Source of the DNA: Desulfobacterales bacterium
GTDB taxonomy: Bacteria; Desulfobacterota; DSM-4660; Desulfatiglandales; JALVZP01
Length of the DNA stretch: 38,067 nucleotides
Reading direction: 5' to 3'
Assembly: GCA_027064285.1 (NCBI GenBank)
Contig: JAMOPX010000174.1
Span: 1 to 38,067, forward strand
This document shows positions 23,165 to 33,363 of this stretch, in pieces. Under the pieces are notes generated by a model, which saw only the letters and a program-made list of their open reading frames with translations, was not told where the DNA came from and ran no database searches. Position 1 is the stretch's first letter. Each line of letters begins with the position of its first letter. Position numbers and translations under genes: made by a program.

Positions 23165-25003
23165 ATGCTTGAATATATTCTTGGAAAAGAGATAGCCTCT
23201 TATGTAAGACCCCACAAAAAAATGATTTTTTACTCTATCTTATTTGCCTCGCTTGCTTCTCTTTTTGTGGTTATACCAGCGTATCTTCTTCAGCCTTTTA
23301 TTGATGAATGTATGAAAAAAAACACAGAGCCTGCCTCTTGGAAGATTACCTGGGTCTCATTTGATTCTGCTTTTAGATGGCAGAAAAAGGAAATTATCCT
23401 TCTAAAGGATGTCTCTCCTAATAAACTGCTTCTTATACTTGGCACAATTGCCACCATTTCTGTAATATTAAAATCTATCTTTTCTTACTTAAGTGGAATG
23501 GCAGCAGTTGCTTTTTCTAATAGAGCGGTCAGATCTCTTAGAATAGATCTTTTTAAAAAATTTGCTTCTCTTCCTTTAAGTTATTATCAAAGTAGAAAAT
23601 TAGGGGATTTGATTGGAAGAGCCACTTCTGACATAGGTATTATGCAGGCAAGCATTGCTAATATACTGATTGGTTTAATACAACATCCTCTCACCATTAT
23701 TGTATTCCTTATATATCTTTTGATGATGGACTATAAGATGACCTTGCTTATGTTCATGGTTGTCCCTGTTATTGTGTATCTTGTCAAGCTATTTGGAAGT
23801 AAAGTTAAAAGACATGCCAAGAGAATGCAAGATTCAATGGCTGAGGTAACTGCTGCTTATCAGGAGCTTCTCCAGTGTCTTAAGGTAGTTCATGGTTTTT
23901 TTAGGAGTGAGCATGAAGTAAAGAAGTTCACCCGATTGGCTGATAAATTATACAACAGGGTTATAAGGTGGAGAAAATGGCACTTAGGACTTGGACCTAT
24001 GATGGATATTACTGTATTTTTGGTAATTCCGGGTATCCTTATAATAGGGAGGCTTCATTTTCATCACTCCCTTGGGGAGCTTATATCTATGCTATATGCT
24101 TATTCTAAGATATACCAGCCTATAAAAAAGCTTACAAAACTAAACAATGACATAAAAACCCTTCATGGAGCAACAGAGAGAGTTTTTAGTATTCTCAATA
24201 CTGAACCAGACATAAAGGAAAAACCCAATGCTGTTCCTTTGCCAAGACATAAAGAATATATAGAGTTTAGGGATGTAAGTTTTGGATATAATCCCAAAAA
24301 ACTTGTGCTTAAAAATATATCATTTAAAGTAAATGCTGGAGAAATGGTAGCATTTGTGGGCTCTACAGGATCTGGAAAAAGTACATTACTTGAGCTGATC
24401 CCTCGTTTTTACGATGTAACTTCTGGAAGCATTATAATTGACGGTTATGATATAAGAGATGTGACCTTAGAATCACTAAGAAGACAGATTGGTATTGTAA
24501 GTCAAGATATAATTCTTTTTCACGATACCATTGAAAATAATATTAAGTATGGCGTGCCAGATAAAGGATTGAAAGATGTAATAGAGGTTGCAAAAGCAGC
24601 TCATGCTCATGATTTCATAATAAAACAGCCTGCTTCATATAAAACTATCATAGGAGATAAAGGGGATAGATTATCTGGGGGACAGAAGCAAAGGATTGCC
24701 ATTTCAAGAGCACTGCTAATAAATCCAAGTATTCTTATATTGGATGAAGCAGCTTCAGCTCTTGATGCGGAAAGTGAGCAATTTATTCAGAAGACCATAG
24801 ACAATTTAATAGGAAAATGCACTATACTTGTAGCAGCGCATCGGCTAAATACAGTGGTAAAAGCAAATCGCATATATGTACTGGAGGAAGGGAGAATAGT
24901 GGAACATGGAACATGGGATGAGTTAATCTCTAAGGGAGGAAGATTCCAGTTTTTATATGAGCTGCAATTTAGAAATCATACAAACAACAGGGTAAATACA
25001 TGA
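23165..25003 (+). CDS. msbA: MsbA-like lipid exporter, ABC transporter half with fused ATPase
   Basis: 612 residues. The N-terminal six-helix domain (about 15-310) has an unusual 40-residue loop after the first helix (about 50-90, Trp-rich). The ATPase follows with Walker A GSTGSGKST (399-407), signature LSGGQ (503-507), Walker B ILILDEA (523-529) and the H-loop in AAHRLN. It is closest to MsbA-type exporters that flip lipid A core across the inner membrane, and a Gram-negative cell surface fits. A multidrug exporter cannot be excluded. The start follows the SRP RNA by 27 bases without a strong ribosome site. The stop overlaps the cstA start (ATGA). Confidence 0.85.
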   Translation: MLEYILGKEIASYVRPHKKMIFYSILFASLASLFVVIPAYLLQPFIDECMKKNTEPASWKITWVSFDSAFRWQKKEIILLKDVSPNKLLLILGTIATISVILKSIFSYLSGMAAVAFSNRAVRSLRIDLFKKFASLPLSYYQSRKLGDLIGRATSDIGIMQASIANILIGLIQHPLTIIVFLIYLLMMDYKMTLLMFMVVPVIVYLVKLFGSKVKRHAKRMQDSMAEVTAAYQELLQCLKVVHGFFRSEHEVKKFTRLADKLYNRVIRWRKWHLGLGPMMDITVFLVIPGILIIGRLHFHHSLGELISMLYAYSKIYQPIKKLTKLNNDIKTLHGATERVFSILNTEPDIKEKPNAVPLPRHKEYIEFRDVSFGYNPKKLVLKNISFKVNAGEMVAFVGSTGSGKSTLLELIPRFYDVTSGSIIIDGYDIRDVTLESLRRQIGIVSQDIILFHDTIENNIKYGVPDKGLKDVIEVAKAAHAHDFIIKQPASYKTIIGDKGDRLSGGQKQRIAISRALLINPSILILDEAASALDAESEQFIQKTIDNLIGKCTILVAAHRLNTVVKANRIYVLEEGRIVEHGTWDELISKGGRFQFLYELQFRNHTNNRVNT

Positions 25004-26607
25004 GCTGCATTCCTATTCTTCTTTTCTCATTTATCTTCTTTATCTTTGGTATATTTTTTTATGCCAATTATGTGGAATCCCTATTTGGGATGAATAATGA
25101 AGAAAAGACTCCTGCATATACTAAATATGATGGAGTTGACTTTGTGCCAGCAAAGAATTGGATTATTTTGTTTGGACATCATTTTTCAAGTATAGCAGGA
25201 GCTGCTCCTATAGTAGGACCTGTTATTGCTGTAAGTATATGGGGATGGGGTCCTACACTTTTGTGGATTGTTTTGGGTGCAGTATTCATAGGAGGTCTTC
25301 ATGATCTTTCAGCCCTGTGTATTTCCATAAAAAAAGAGGGAAATTCTGTTGGGGATATAGCTAAGGATGTGGTTTCTTACAAAGCAAAAATCATATTTTC
25401 CTTATTTATCCTTTCAACCCTTATCCTTATAGTAGCGGTTTTTACTTATCTATGTGCAGAAACTTTTATAGCAGATCCTCATATTGTGCTTCCTTCTGTA
25501 GGACTTATTCCTGTGGCAATACTTTCTGGTCTCCTTATCTACAGGTTTCAAAAATCTCAGACTATAGCCACGGTTTTGGCTTTGTTTTTGTTGTTAGGAT
25601 TGATTATAGCAGGAAGATCATTTCCTATTCGCATTAGCAATGATATAAATATCTGGATTTTTTTGCTTTTGGTATATGCATTCTTTGCTTCTATAACACC
25701 TGTTCACATACTCCTTCAGCCCCGTGATTATATAAGCTCTTTTTTGCTCTTTTTTGGTATTGGTATTGGATACATCAGCCTTTTACTCTCTCATCCTTCA
25801 GTTTATATTCCTTTTCACATAAGCAATAATAATGGACAAACTTCTATATGGCCTTTTCTTTTTATTACTGTAGCATGTGGAGCAGTCTCTGGTTTTCATG
25901 GTTTAATCGCCTCTGGCACAACATCTAAGCAGATTGCGAAGCAAAGTCATGCAAAGAGAATCGGTTATGGTGCAATGATATTTGAATCAGCTCTGGCTGT
26001 GCTTGCGGTTCTCTGTGTATGTTCAGGGTTAAAAAATTATGAAACCTTAAAAGAAGTTATTGATAAGGGAGGGCCAATACTTGCCTTTAGTAAAGGCTTT
26101 GGTAATATAAGTTCTGCTATCTTGGGAGGCTATGGGGCTACTATTGCTGTTATTATACTCAATGCTTTTATACTTACTACATTGGATACTGCTACCAGGA
26201 TCTGTCGTTATGTATTTTCTGAACTTGTGGGAGTGGAAAACAGATTTTTTTCTGCCTCAGTGGTAGTAATCCTATCAGGGCTTATAAGTTTTGGAGGAAA
26301 ATGGCGCCTTATATGGCCTACATTTGGGGCATCAAACCAGCTTATAGCAGCTTTTACTCTTTTGATTGTTACAAGTTGGCTTCTTATAAATGGAAGATCA
26401 GCACTTGTTACTTTTGTTGCCTCAATTTTTATGCTTGCCACTACAATATGTGCTCTTCTTTTTCAAATAATAACCTATTTCAAAAAAGCTCAATTTTTCC
26501 TCTTTTTTATTTCACTATTTTTAATCGTAATTGCTGTTTTTATGTTTCTTGAAACAATAGCCTCTTTAAAGAGATCTTGCAAAAAAGGTTATAGGATCAA
26601 GCTCTAA
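25000..26607 (+). CDS. cstA: CstA-family peptide/pyruvate transporter
   Basis: 535 residues with about 13-15 membrane helices. The conserved CstA block is present: GVDFVPAKNWIILFGHHFSS (45-64) followed by IAGAAPIVGP, and later SGFHGLIASGTTSKQI. The length is close to short CstA homologues and below the 701 residues of E. coli CstA. Family members import peptides or pyruvate. Start and stop overlap with msbA (ATGA) indicate coupled translation, although no functional link is obvious. The 3' end overlaps the convergent ATPase gene by 42 bases. Confidence 0.88.
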   Translation: MSCIPILLFSFIFFIFGIFFYANYVESLFGMNNEEKTPAYTKYDGVDFVPAKNWIILFGHHFSSIAGAAPIVGPVIAVSIWGWGPTLLWIVLGAVFIGGLHDLSALCISIKKEGNSVGDIAKDVVSYKAKIIFSLFILSTLILIVAVFTYLCAETFIADPHIVLPSVGLIPVAILSGLLIYRFQKSQTIATVLALFLLLGLIIAGRSFPIRISNDINIWIFLLLVYAFFASITPVHILLQPRDYISSFLLFFGIGIGYISLLLSHPSVYIPFHISNNNGQTSIWPFLFITVACGAVSGFHGLIASGTTSKQIAKQSHAKRIGYGAMIFESALAVLAVLCVCSGLKNYETLKEVIDKGGPILAFSKGFGNISSAILGGYGATIAVIILNAFILTTLDTATRICRYVFSELVGVENRFFSASVVVILSGLISFGGKWRLIWPTFGASNQLIAAFTLLIVTSWLLINGRSALVTFVASIFMLATTICALLFQIITYFKKAQFFLFFISLFLIVIAVFMFLETIASLKRSCKKGYRIKL

Positions 26608-27192
26608 TCTTCTCCCTTCATTTTCTCCTTTTTCAAGCACCACATATACTTCATCCTTTTGTCCATACAGTACAAGTATGGAGTCACAGATATCTTTTAG
26701 TTTATCTTTTAGGCTTAAATACCTGCTCATAGGATAAGTGAGCCATACTTCCATACCGTACTCAGTAGCTATATCCTTTATACTTTGAAAGAGATCCACA
26801 TCTTCTGTTTGCAAACCGTCCAGCAACATTAAATCAAATGTGTATCCACTTTCTTTCAGATTTTCTACACTTGATCTAAGCTTTTCTGCACTAAGAGTCT
26901 GGTTTAAATACGAAAATATGGTTCTATTGCTTTCTATTTCCCCTTTATTTACTGTTTCCCCTGTGGCTTTCACTATCTCTTGCATTTTTAATTCGTAATA
27001 ATTGGATACCTGGTCTGGCATATCCTCAAGAGAAACATGTAAAACTGAATGTCCATTTAAGAGCTTTTCTATCCCTATGTTGGTAAGACATGCACTTTTA
27101 CCAGCTCCTCTTTCTCCTACCAAAAGCCCTAAGCTTCCTCTTTCAGGCTTTTTTCCTTCTAATATCCACAAAGAGCTTATATTATTTTCCAT
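26566..27192 (-). CDS. RecA/KaiC-like single-domain P-loop ATPase
   Basis: 208 residues. Walker A GERGAGKS (26-33) and Walker B LMLLDG (121-126) are clear. The segment SVLHVSLEDMPDQV (49-62) resembles RecA/KaiC/DnaB-type ATPases with a catalytic Glu after strand 2. I do not recognise a specific family. The start lies inside the end of fusA (11-base overlap) with AAGGAG eight bases upstream, so it is translated with EF-G. What it does there is unknown. The other end overlaps cstA on the opposite strand by 42 bases. Confidence 0.75.
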   Translation of the reverse strand: MENNISSLWILEGKKPERGSLGLLVGERGAGKSACLTNIGIEKLLNGHSVLHVSLEDMPDQVSNYYELKMQEIVKATGETVNKGEIESNRTIFSYLNQTLSAEKLRSSVENLKESGYTFDLMLLDGLQTEDVDLFQSIKDIATEYGMEVWLTYPMSRYLSLKDKLKDICDSILVLYGQKDEVYVVLEKGENEGRRLELDPITFFARSL

Positions 27193-29272
27193 GTCTTTTT
27201 TCTCCTTTTTTCTTGTTTTTAATTAACTCCTGTGCAATAGCTTCAGGGACTTTCTCATATCTGCTGAATTCCATTGTAAATTCTCCTTTGCCTTGGGTCA
27301 GAGATCTTAACACAGTTGCATACCCAAACATCTCTTTTAAAGGCACCTCCGCTTCTATGGTGGTGTACAGTCCATTTTCTACACAGCTTATTATTATTCC
27401 TCTTCTCTGATTTATAGAAGCCATTACTCTACCCTGAAATTCTGATGGTATCTCAATGGCTACTTTCATGATAGGTTCAAGTATTATAGGTTTTGCTTTT
27501 GTATAGGCTTGTCTAAATGCTCCTATGGCTGCATATTGAAATGCCCTTTCCGAAGAGTCCACACTGTGAGATTTTCCATCTGTCAAAACCACTTTTACTC
27601 CCTGCACAGGAGCTCCTATAAGGCTTCCTTTTTTAAGACATTCTTTAAAACCGCTGTCTACTGCCGGAATAAACTCTGTTGGAATAACCCCTCCCTTTAT
27701 TTGGTTTACAAATTCATATTCTTTGTCTGAAACAGGCTCTATATAACCTACAACTCTTCCGTACTGACCTGCACCGCCTGTCTGTTTTTTATGGGTGTAG
27801 TCAAAATCTGCTCTTTTTGTAATAGCTTCTCTGTAAGCCACTTCTGGATCTTTGGTGGTAAGTTCTATCCCAAATTCTCTTCTCATCCTTTCAATATATA
27901 CCTCCAAGTGCAGCTCTCCCATACCAGATATGATCGTGTCCCCTGTTTCTTCATCCACATGTACTCTGAATGTTGGATCTTCTTTTGTAAATCTATTCAG
28001 TGCCTTTGACATCTTTACCTGAGCATCTTTATTACTGGGAACCACTGTCAAAGATATAACCGGATCCGGAACAAATATCGAAGACATGGTACAGTTTATC
28101 TTTCCATCAGTGAATGTATCACCTGTATAACAGTCCACCCCAAAAAGCGCTACTACATCTCCTGCATATGCCTCACTAATGTCTTCCATTTTATCTGCAT
28201 GCATTTTTACTATCCTTCCAACCTTTATCTTTTTCCCTGTTCTTGCAATAAATATTTCATCTCCTTTTCTTATCTTACCTTGGTAGATTCTTACATAGGT
28301 GAGCTGGCCATAAGGAGTTACTTCCAGTTTGAATGCAAATGCTACAAGTGGTAATTCAGGATCAGTTTTAAGAGGTATTTTTTTGCTCTCATCTGTTATA
28401 TCTAAGGCAAAGTTTTGCATATCTTTTGGAGATGGAAGATAGTAAGTTACAGCATCTAATAATGGTTGAACCCCTATATTTCTATATGCAGATCCTATGA
28501 AAACAGGAACTAATGCCTTAGAAAGTGTTCCTTTTCTTAAGGCATCATGAATAAGCTCTTCTGTAATATTCTCATCAAATATAGCTTCCATCAGCTCATC
28601 AGAAAACATGGAAGCTGCATCCAAAAGCTCTTCCCGTCTTTTTTCAGCTTCACTAAGAAGCTCAGCAGGGATTTCTTCTTCTACAACTTCTCTTCCATTA
28701 GGACCTTTGAAATATATTGCTTTCATTTTTACCAGATCTACTACTCCTGAGAAACTGTCTTCCAAACCAATAGGTATCTGCATAAGAACTGCATTATAAT
28801 TTAATTTTTCTCTCATCTCATCTAATACCCTATAAGGATCTGCACCAGACCTGTCGCATTTATTTATAAATGCTATTCGAGGAATGCCATATCTATTCAT
28901 CTGCCTATCTACAGTTATGGTCTGGGATTGTACCCCTCCCACTGCACACAGGATTAAAATACCACCATCCATAACCCTAAGAGCTCTTTCTACTTCTATG
29001 GTAAAATCTACATGTCCAGGGGTATCTATTATATTGATCCTATGTTTTTTCCACTCACAATAAGTAGCAGCAGAGGTTATAGTTATCCCTCTCTCCTTTT
29101 CCAATTCCATAAAGTCCATTGTAGCACCTGCACCATCTTTGCCTTTTACTTCATGGATGGCATGGATTCTGTTGGTATAATAAAGGATCCTTTCTGTAAC
29201 AGTGGTTTTGCCTGAATCTATATGGGCACTTATACCTATGTTTCTTAAGTCTTTTACTTCCTTCTTACTCAA
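27182..29272 (-). CDS. fusA: Elongation factor G
   Basis: 696 residues from a TTG at 29272 preceded by AAAGGAG. A longer frame to 29335 runs back through the terminator of the upstream hsp20 and is rejected. G motifs: AHIDSGKTT (16-24), DTPGH (83-87) and NKCD (137-140), where most EF-Gs have NKMD or NKLD. Domains II-V follow in order, with the domain IV/V segments GGVIPTEFIPAVDSGF and MASINQRRG. It drives ribosome translocation, and with RRF, recycling. It is not next to tuf or the ribosomal str genes, so a second EF-G paralogue is possible. Downstream it overlaps the ATPase gene by 11 bases. Confidence 0.95.
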   Translation of the reverse strand: MSKKEVKDLRNIGISAHIDSGKTTVTERILYYTNRIHAIHEVKGKDGAGATMDFMELEKERGITITSAATYCEWKKHRINIIDTPGHVDFTIEVERALRVMDGGILILCAVGGVQSQTITVDRQMNRYGIPRIAFINKCDRSGADPYRVLDEMREKLNYNAVLMQIPIGLEDSFSGVVDLVKMKAIYFKGPNGREVVEEEIPAELLSEAEKRREELLDAASMFSDELMEAIFDENITEELIHDALRKGTLSKALVPVFIGSAYRNIGVQPLLDAVTYYLPSPKDMQNFALDITDESKKIPLKTDPELPLVAFAFKLEVTPYGQLTYVRIYQGKIRKGDEIFIARTGKKIKVGRIVKMHADKMEDISEAYAGDVVALFGVDCYTGDTFTDGKINCTMSSIFVPDPVISLTVVPSNKDAQVKMSKALNRFTKEDPTFRVHVDEETGDTIISGMGELHLEVYIERMRREFGIELTTKDPEVAYREAITKRADFDYTHKKQTGGAGQYGRVVGYIEPVSDKEYEFVNQIKGGVIPTEFIPAVDSGFKECLKKGSLIGAPVQGVKVVLTDGKSHSVDSSERAFQYAAIGAFRQAYTKAKPIILEPIMKVAIEIPSEFQGRVMASINQRRGIIISCVENGLYTTIEAEVPLKEMFGYATVLRSLTQGKGEFTMEFSRYEKVPEAIAQELIKNKKKGEKRHGK

Positions 29273-29308
29273 CTTTTCTGCTCCTTTTTTGATTTTATTA
29301 AACACAAA

Positions 29309-29347
29309 AAGAAGAGCGATGCTCATCATGAGCACCGCTCTTCTTTT
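29309..29347 (-). terminator. Rho-independent terminator of hsp20
   Basis: Read on the minus strand: aagaagagcggtgctcatga and its complement tgagcatcgctcttctt form a long stem of about 17 bp with one mismatch and a very small loop, followed by a T run. It lies 20 bases after the hsp20 stop and before fusA, so the two are separate transcripts. Confidence 0.85.
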
Positions 29348-29366
29348 AAGCCTTATTATACCTGTT

Positions 29367-29828
29367 TTAGTGTTTTATTTCAATCCTTTTAACTTTTCCT
29401 TCATGAACCTTTGGGATTACCAATCTCAAAACCCCATTCTTATAAGTAGCATCTATTTTATCCTCTTTTACTTCCTCAGGCAGACGGAAGCTTCTCTGGA
29501 AAGCACCATACTGTCTTTCCATGTAGTAGTAGTTTTCACTCCTGCTTTCTTCTTCTCTCTTTTTCTCACCTTTTATAGTGAGTACACCGTTAGCTATTGT
29601 AATTTCTATATCTTTTGGATCAATTCCTGGAAGTTCTGCTGTTACGATATATTCTTTATCATTTTCTGCTATATCAAATGCTGGAGTCCATACTTCCCTT
29701 TCCTCAAATAAGGCTGGAAGTTCCAGATCTTCAAACAGCCTTTCAAATCTGTCAAATATATCTCTACTGAATATATCTCTCCCCAGAAGTGAGCCTCTGT
29801 AGGGTACCAAATCTAACATCCTGGCCAT
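29367..29828 (-). CDS. hsp20: Hsp20 / alpha-crystallin small heat-shock protein (third copy)
   Basis: 153 residues from the ATG at 29828. An in-frame GTG nine bases upstream falls inside the perfect AAAGGAGGTGAT ribosome site and is not the start. The N-terminal arm is MARMLDLVPYRGS, and the alpha-crystallin domain (about 48-140) carries VTAELPGIDPKDIEI and NGVLRLVIPK. It ends KRIEIKH. This copy is richer in charged residues than the pair at 11.6-12.5 kb, and it has its own terminator, so it is a stand-alone unit. Confidence 0.94.
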   Translation of the reverse strand: MARMLDLVPYRGSLLGRDIFSRDIFDRFERLFEDLELPALFEEREVWTPAFDIAENDKEYIVTAELPGIDPKDIEITIANGVLTIKGEKKREEESRSENYYYMERQYGAFQRSFRLPEEVKEDKIDATYKNGVLRLVIPKVHEGKVKRIEIKH

Positions 29829-29913
29829 ATTTATCACCTCCTTTCATAGAGGTTTGATTCTTTTTTCACTAAAAAAATAATCATCCCTTTTTGGTAGTCA
29901 AGATATTCCTATA

Positions 29914-32900
29914 TTAAGCTGGATCATAAGAAACAGAAGAGGTAAATTCTTTCAGTACATCTCTAATTTTTGGCAGATCTTTGGGTAAGAGAATTTTTTT
30001 GGCATTTATCTTGATCTTATACTGAGAAACAAATCTAAACACTCTGGGCTTCTGAGAAACCAGCTTTGCGATCCTTTCTGGATCTACACAGCCATTATTT
30101 ACAAAAGTAATAGTCATTCCATCTGGACTTACATCTAATTTACTGATACCTGATCTTTTCAGTATTATTCTTATATTCATAATATGAAATAAGTTTTTCA
30201 CCTCTTCTGGCATATCTCCAAATCTATCTAATAGCTCGCTTTTCACTTTTGTGAGTTCGGATTCTTCTGAAAGCATGGAAAGTCTTCTGTATATATTAAG
30301 TCTTAGGTCATTATCCATTATATATGTCTCTGGTATATATGCTGGCACATTTATGTTTATTTCTGGATTCAATTCTTCATGCCATTCTTCTCCTTTTAAT
30401 TCTGCTATTGTCTGCTCAATAAGCCTTACATAAAGTTCATATCCTATTTCTGCTATATGTCCTGATTGAGCATATCCCAATATGTTCCCTCCACCTCTTA
30501 TCCTTAGGTCATGCATTGCAAGCTGTAATCCAGCACCAAGTCTTGAAAAGTCCATTAATGCTTTGAGCCTTTTTTCTCCTTCTGGGGTTATTGAAGAAGG
30601 ATCAGAGATAAGAAGATAGGCATAAGCTTTTTCCTTAGAGCGTCCAACTCTCCCTCTTAATTGATATACCTGCGCAAGTCCCATTTTCTCTACACCATCT
30701 ATTATAATAGTATTTGCAGATGGTATATCTAAACCAGATTCTATTATGCTTGTGCAAACCAAGACATCTATCTCTTTATTTAAAAAAGAAAGCATGGTTT
30801 TCTCTAACTCTGCCTCTTTCATTTGCCCATGTGCTACAGCAAGCTTTGCTTCTGGAACTAATCTCCTTATTTTCTCTGCTCTATCATATATTGTTTGTAC
30901 CCTATTGTGTACAAAGAAAACCTGTCCTTTCCTCTTTAACTCAAATCTAATCGCTTTTGCTATTAAATCTTCATCATAATACGAGATATGAGTTCTAATA
31001 GAAAGCCTATCTTGTGGCGGGGTTTCTATAATACTTATATCTCTTACCCCCAGTAGCGCCATATGCAATGTTCTTGGAATAGGAGTAGCAGCCAAAGAAA
31101 GCACATCTACAGTTGTTCTGTATCTTTTCAACAACTCCTTTTGTTTTACCCCAAATTTCTGCTCTTCATCTATAATAAGAAGCCCAAGATCTGAAAACTT
31201 TATATCTTTTTGTAAAAGCCTATGTGTTCCTATGATTATGTCTATCTTGCCAGACCTGATCTCAGCAATAATCTTTGTCTGTTCAGATCTGCTTTTAAAC
31301 CTGCTGAGCATTTCTACTCTGATGTGATATGGAGACATTCTGCTTTTAAATGTCCTATAATGTTGTTCTGCTAATAGGGTTGTAGGTACCACCATTGCCA
31401 CCTGTTTCCCATCCATTACTGCTTTAAATGCCGCCCTAATAGCCACCTCTGTTTTGCCAAAACCAACATCTCCACATATAAGCCTATCCATTGGCCTTTC
31501 AGAGCTCATATCATTAAGTACGTCTTCTATAGCTTTTATCTGGTCAGGGGTTTCTTCATGCTCAAATGTGGCTTCAAATTCACGGAATATGTGATCTGGC
31601 GGTGAAAATGCATATCCTTTTCTGGCCTGTCTTATGGCATATAACTCTACCAGATGTTTTGCGATCTTTTTGATAGAGCTTTTTGCCTTTTTCTTGGCTA
31701 TATCCCAGGACCTGCCTCCTAACTGATCCAGTTTTGGCTCTTTGTCTTCAATACCTATATATTTTTGTAATATGCTTATTCTATCTGTAGGTATATAGAG
31801 CTTTGAATTTTCCGCATATTCTATTATTGCATATTCATTTACTCTGTTATTCACCTTTATCTTTTTAAGACCTATATATCTTCCTATCCCATGCTCTTCA
31901 TGTACTACTAAATCCCCTTCCTTAAATTGGCCTATATTTATTAATTGTGCAAGCCTGCTACGTGGTTTTGTCCTTGCATCCTTTTTTCTTCCAAATATTT
32001 GATCCTCACTTATTACATAAAGCCCTGCTTCCTGCCACACAAACCCCTTTGTGATATTTCCAAGACATATAAATATCCCTGGCTCAATGGGAAGTTCTTT
32101 CCAGGAATCCAAAAATTTATTTATTTCTACGTTATAATTCTTTAATATCTCTTTTAACCTTTCAGCCTGCTCTCTTGTTCTAGTTATAATAACTACTCTT
32201 CCACCACTTTCTTTCCACTCTTCTACCTTTTCTGCCAATGGGGCTAAAGAAACCCTGCCTTTTTCGGGTATTCTTATCTCTATATCATCTGTAAGTTCAA
32301 AATATCCTGGTATGTTAATAACTTCTGTGTCTTCATCAAAAGGTCCTGAGCTTTCTAACTGTATAAGTTGAAATTTGGAGATATTAGATATAAGTTCCTC
32401 AGATCCTAAGAGTAGCTCTTCTACTTCAGGGAATGGTTCCCCTCTTTCAGCTGCTTCTTTTCTAAACCTCTCTATATCTTTCTTAAATCTTTCCTTTATT
32501 TTTTTGTGAATGGACCCTAAGCTGTGATAGGAATATACTGTAATCACAGTATCTTTTGGTAGATAATCAAATATACTACTTGGTTTTTCATAAAAGTGTG
32601 CAAGCCAGGCCTCTTTTCCTGAAAACTGAGGATTTGAGATGTCTGAAAAAGGTAATCTTCCAAAAGATCTCGCTCTTTTTAGATTTTTTTCATTTAGAAT
32701 CAGCTCAGAGCAGGGCAGTATGATCATGCTTTTTTCATCAGCAACAGACCTTTGAGTAAATGGATCAAATTGTCTTATGGATTCTACAATATCTCCCCAG
32801 AATTCTAATCTGAAAGGATTCTGATAAGAGGGGGAAAAAATATCAATTACGCTACCTCTTACTGCATAATCTCCTATGTCTTCCACGATCGGAACTCTCT

Positions 32901-33363
32901 GATACCCTCCTTGTTCCAGTTTTTTGATGAGTAATTCTCTATCCAATTCCTCTCCTTCTTCCACATAGTCCACAAATCCTACGAGTTCTTTTTTAGGAAT
33001 AGTTTTAAGGAATATAGCATCAATAGAGGTTACCACAATTGGAGCCTTTTCATTAAGCAATGCATAAAGGGAACTTATTCTTTTTGACATTACCTCTTTA
33101 TGAGGACTTAGCCCTGAAAAAGGAGAAATATCATAAGGAGCAAATTCATAGAAATTTTTATTCCCTATAAAAAAGAGAAAGTCTTTTAAAATCTTATTAA
33201 CATCTTTTTTGCTCGGAAGAATAATAAGATTTGTCTTATTCAAATCTTTTAATAGCTCAGAATAAAGATACGAAAGCGCACTTTCAGATATTCCTTCTAT
33301 TCTTATGATTTTTTTGTTCTTTATAGAAAGAAGAATCTTTTCTTTTAGTTCTACTATGTTCAT
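29914..33363 (-). CDS. mfd: Transcription-repair coupling factor Mfd
   Basis: 1149 residues, the normal length. UvrB-homology modules occupy the N-terminus (YEFAPYDISPFSGLSP at about 72-87, RVPIVEDIGDYAVRGSV at 156-172). The RNA-polymerase-interacting domain begins at GDLVVHEEHGIGRY (483-496). The RecG-like translocase follows with Walker A GDVGFGKT (631-638), DEEQ (732-735) and a helicase C-lobe containing QLRGRVGRS. The C-terminal TRCF domain is present to the end. Mfd removes RNA polymerase stalled at lesions and recruits UvrA. The start shares ATGA with the ldcA stop. Confidence 0.97.
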   Translation of the reverse strand: MNIVELKEKILLSIKNKKIIRIEGISESALSYLYSELLKDLNKTNLIILPSKKDVNKILKDFLFFIGNKNFYEFAPYDISPFSGLSPHKEVMSKRISSLYALLNEKAPIVVTSIDAIFLKTIPKKELVGFVDYVEEGEELDRELLIKKLEQGGYQRVPIVEDIGDYAVRGSVIDIFSPSYQNPFRLEFWGDIVESIRQFDPFTQRSVADEKSMIILPCSELILNEKNLKRARSFGRLPFSDISNPQFSGKEAWLAHFYEKPSSIFDYLPKDTVITVYSYHSLGSIHKKIKERFKKDIERFRKEAAERGEPFPEVEELLLGSEELISNISKFQLIQLESSGPFDEDTEVINIPGYFELTDDIEIRIPEKGRVSLAPLAEKVEEWKESGGRVVIITRTREQAERLKEILKNYNVEINKFLDSWKELPIEPGIFICLGNITKGFVWQEAGLYVISEDQIFGRKKDARTKPRSRLAQLINIGQFKEGDLVVHEEHGIGRYIGLKKIKVNNRVNEYAIIEYAENSKLYIPTDRISILQKYIGIEDKEPKLDQLGGRSWDIAKKKAKSSIKKIAKHLVELYAIRQARKGYAFSPPDHIFREFEATFEHEETPDQIKAIEDVLNDMSSERPMDRLICGDVGFGKTEVAIRAAFKAVMDGKQVAMVVPTTLLAEQHYRTFKSRMSPYHIRVEMLSRFKSRSEQTKIIAEIRSGKIDIIIGTHRLLQKDIKFSDLGLLIIDEEQKFGVKQKELLKRYRTTVDVLSLAATPIPRTLHMALLGVRDISIIETPPQDRLSIRTHISYYDEDLIAKAIRFELKRKGQVFFVHNRVQTIYDRAEKIRRLVPEAKLAVAHGQMKEAELEKTMLSFLNKEIDVLVCTSIIESGLDIPSANTIIIDGVEKMGLAQVYQLRGRVGRSKEKAYAYLLISDPSSITPEGEKRLKALMDFSRLGAGLQLAMHDLRIRGGGNILGYAQSGHIAEIGYELYVRLIEQTIAELKGEEWHEELNPEININVPAYIPETYIMDNDLRLNIYRRLSMLSEESELTKVKSELLDRFGDMPEEVKNLFHIMNIRIILKRSGISKLDVSPDGMTITFVNNGCVDPERIAKLVSQKPRVFRFVSQYKIKINAKKILLPKDLPKIRDVLKEFTSSVSYDPA

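Noticed and set aside
29273..29335. Longer N-terminus of fusA
   Set aside because: It would translate the hsp20 terminator hairpin; a TTG with a good ribosome site gives the standard EF-G start.
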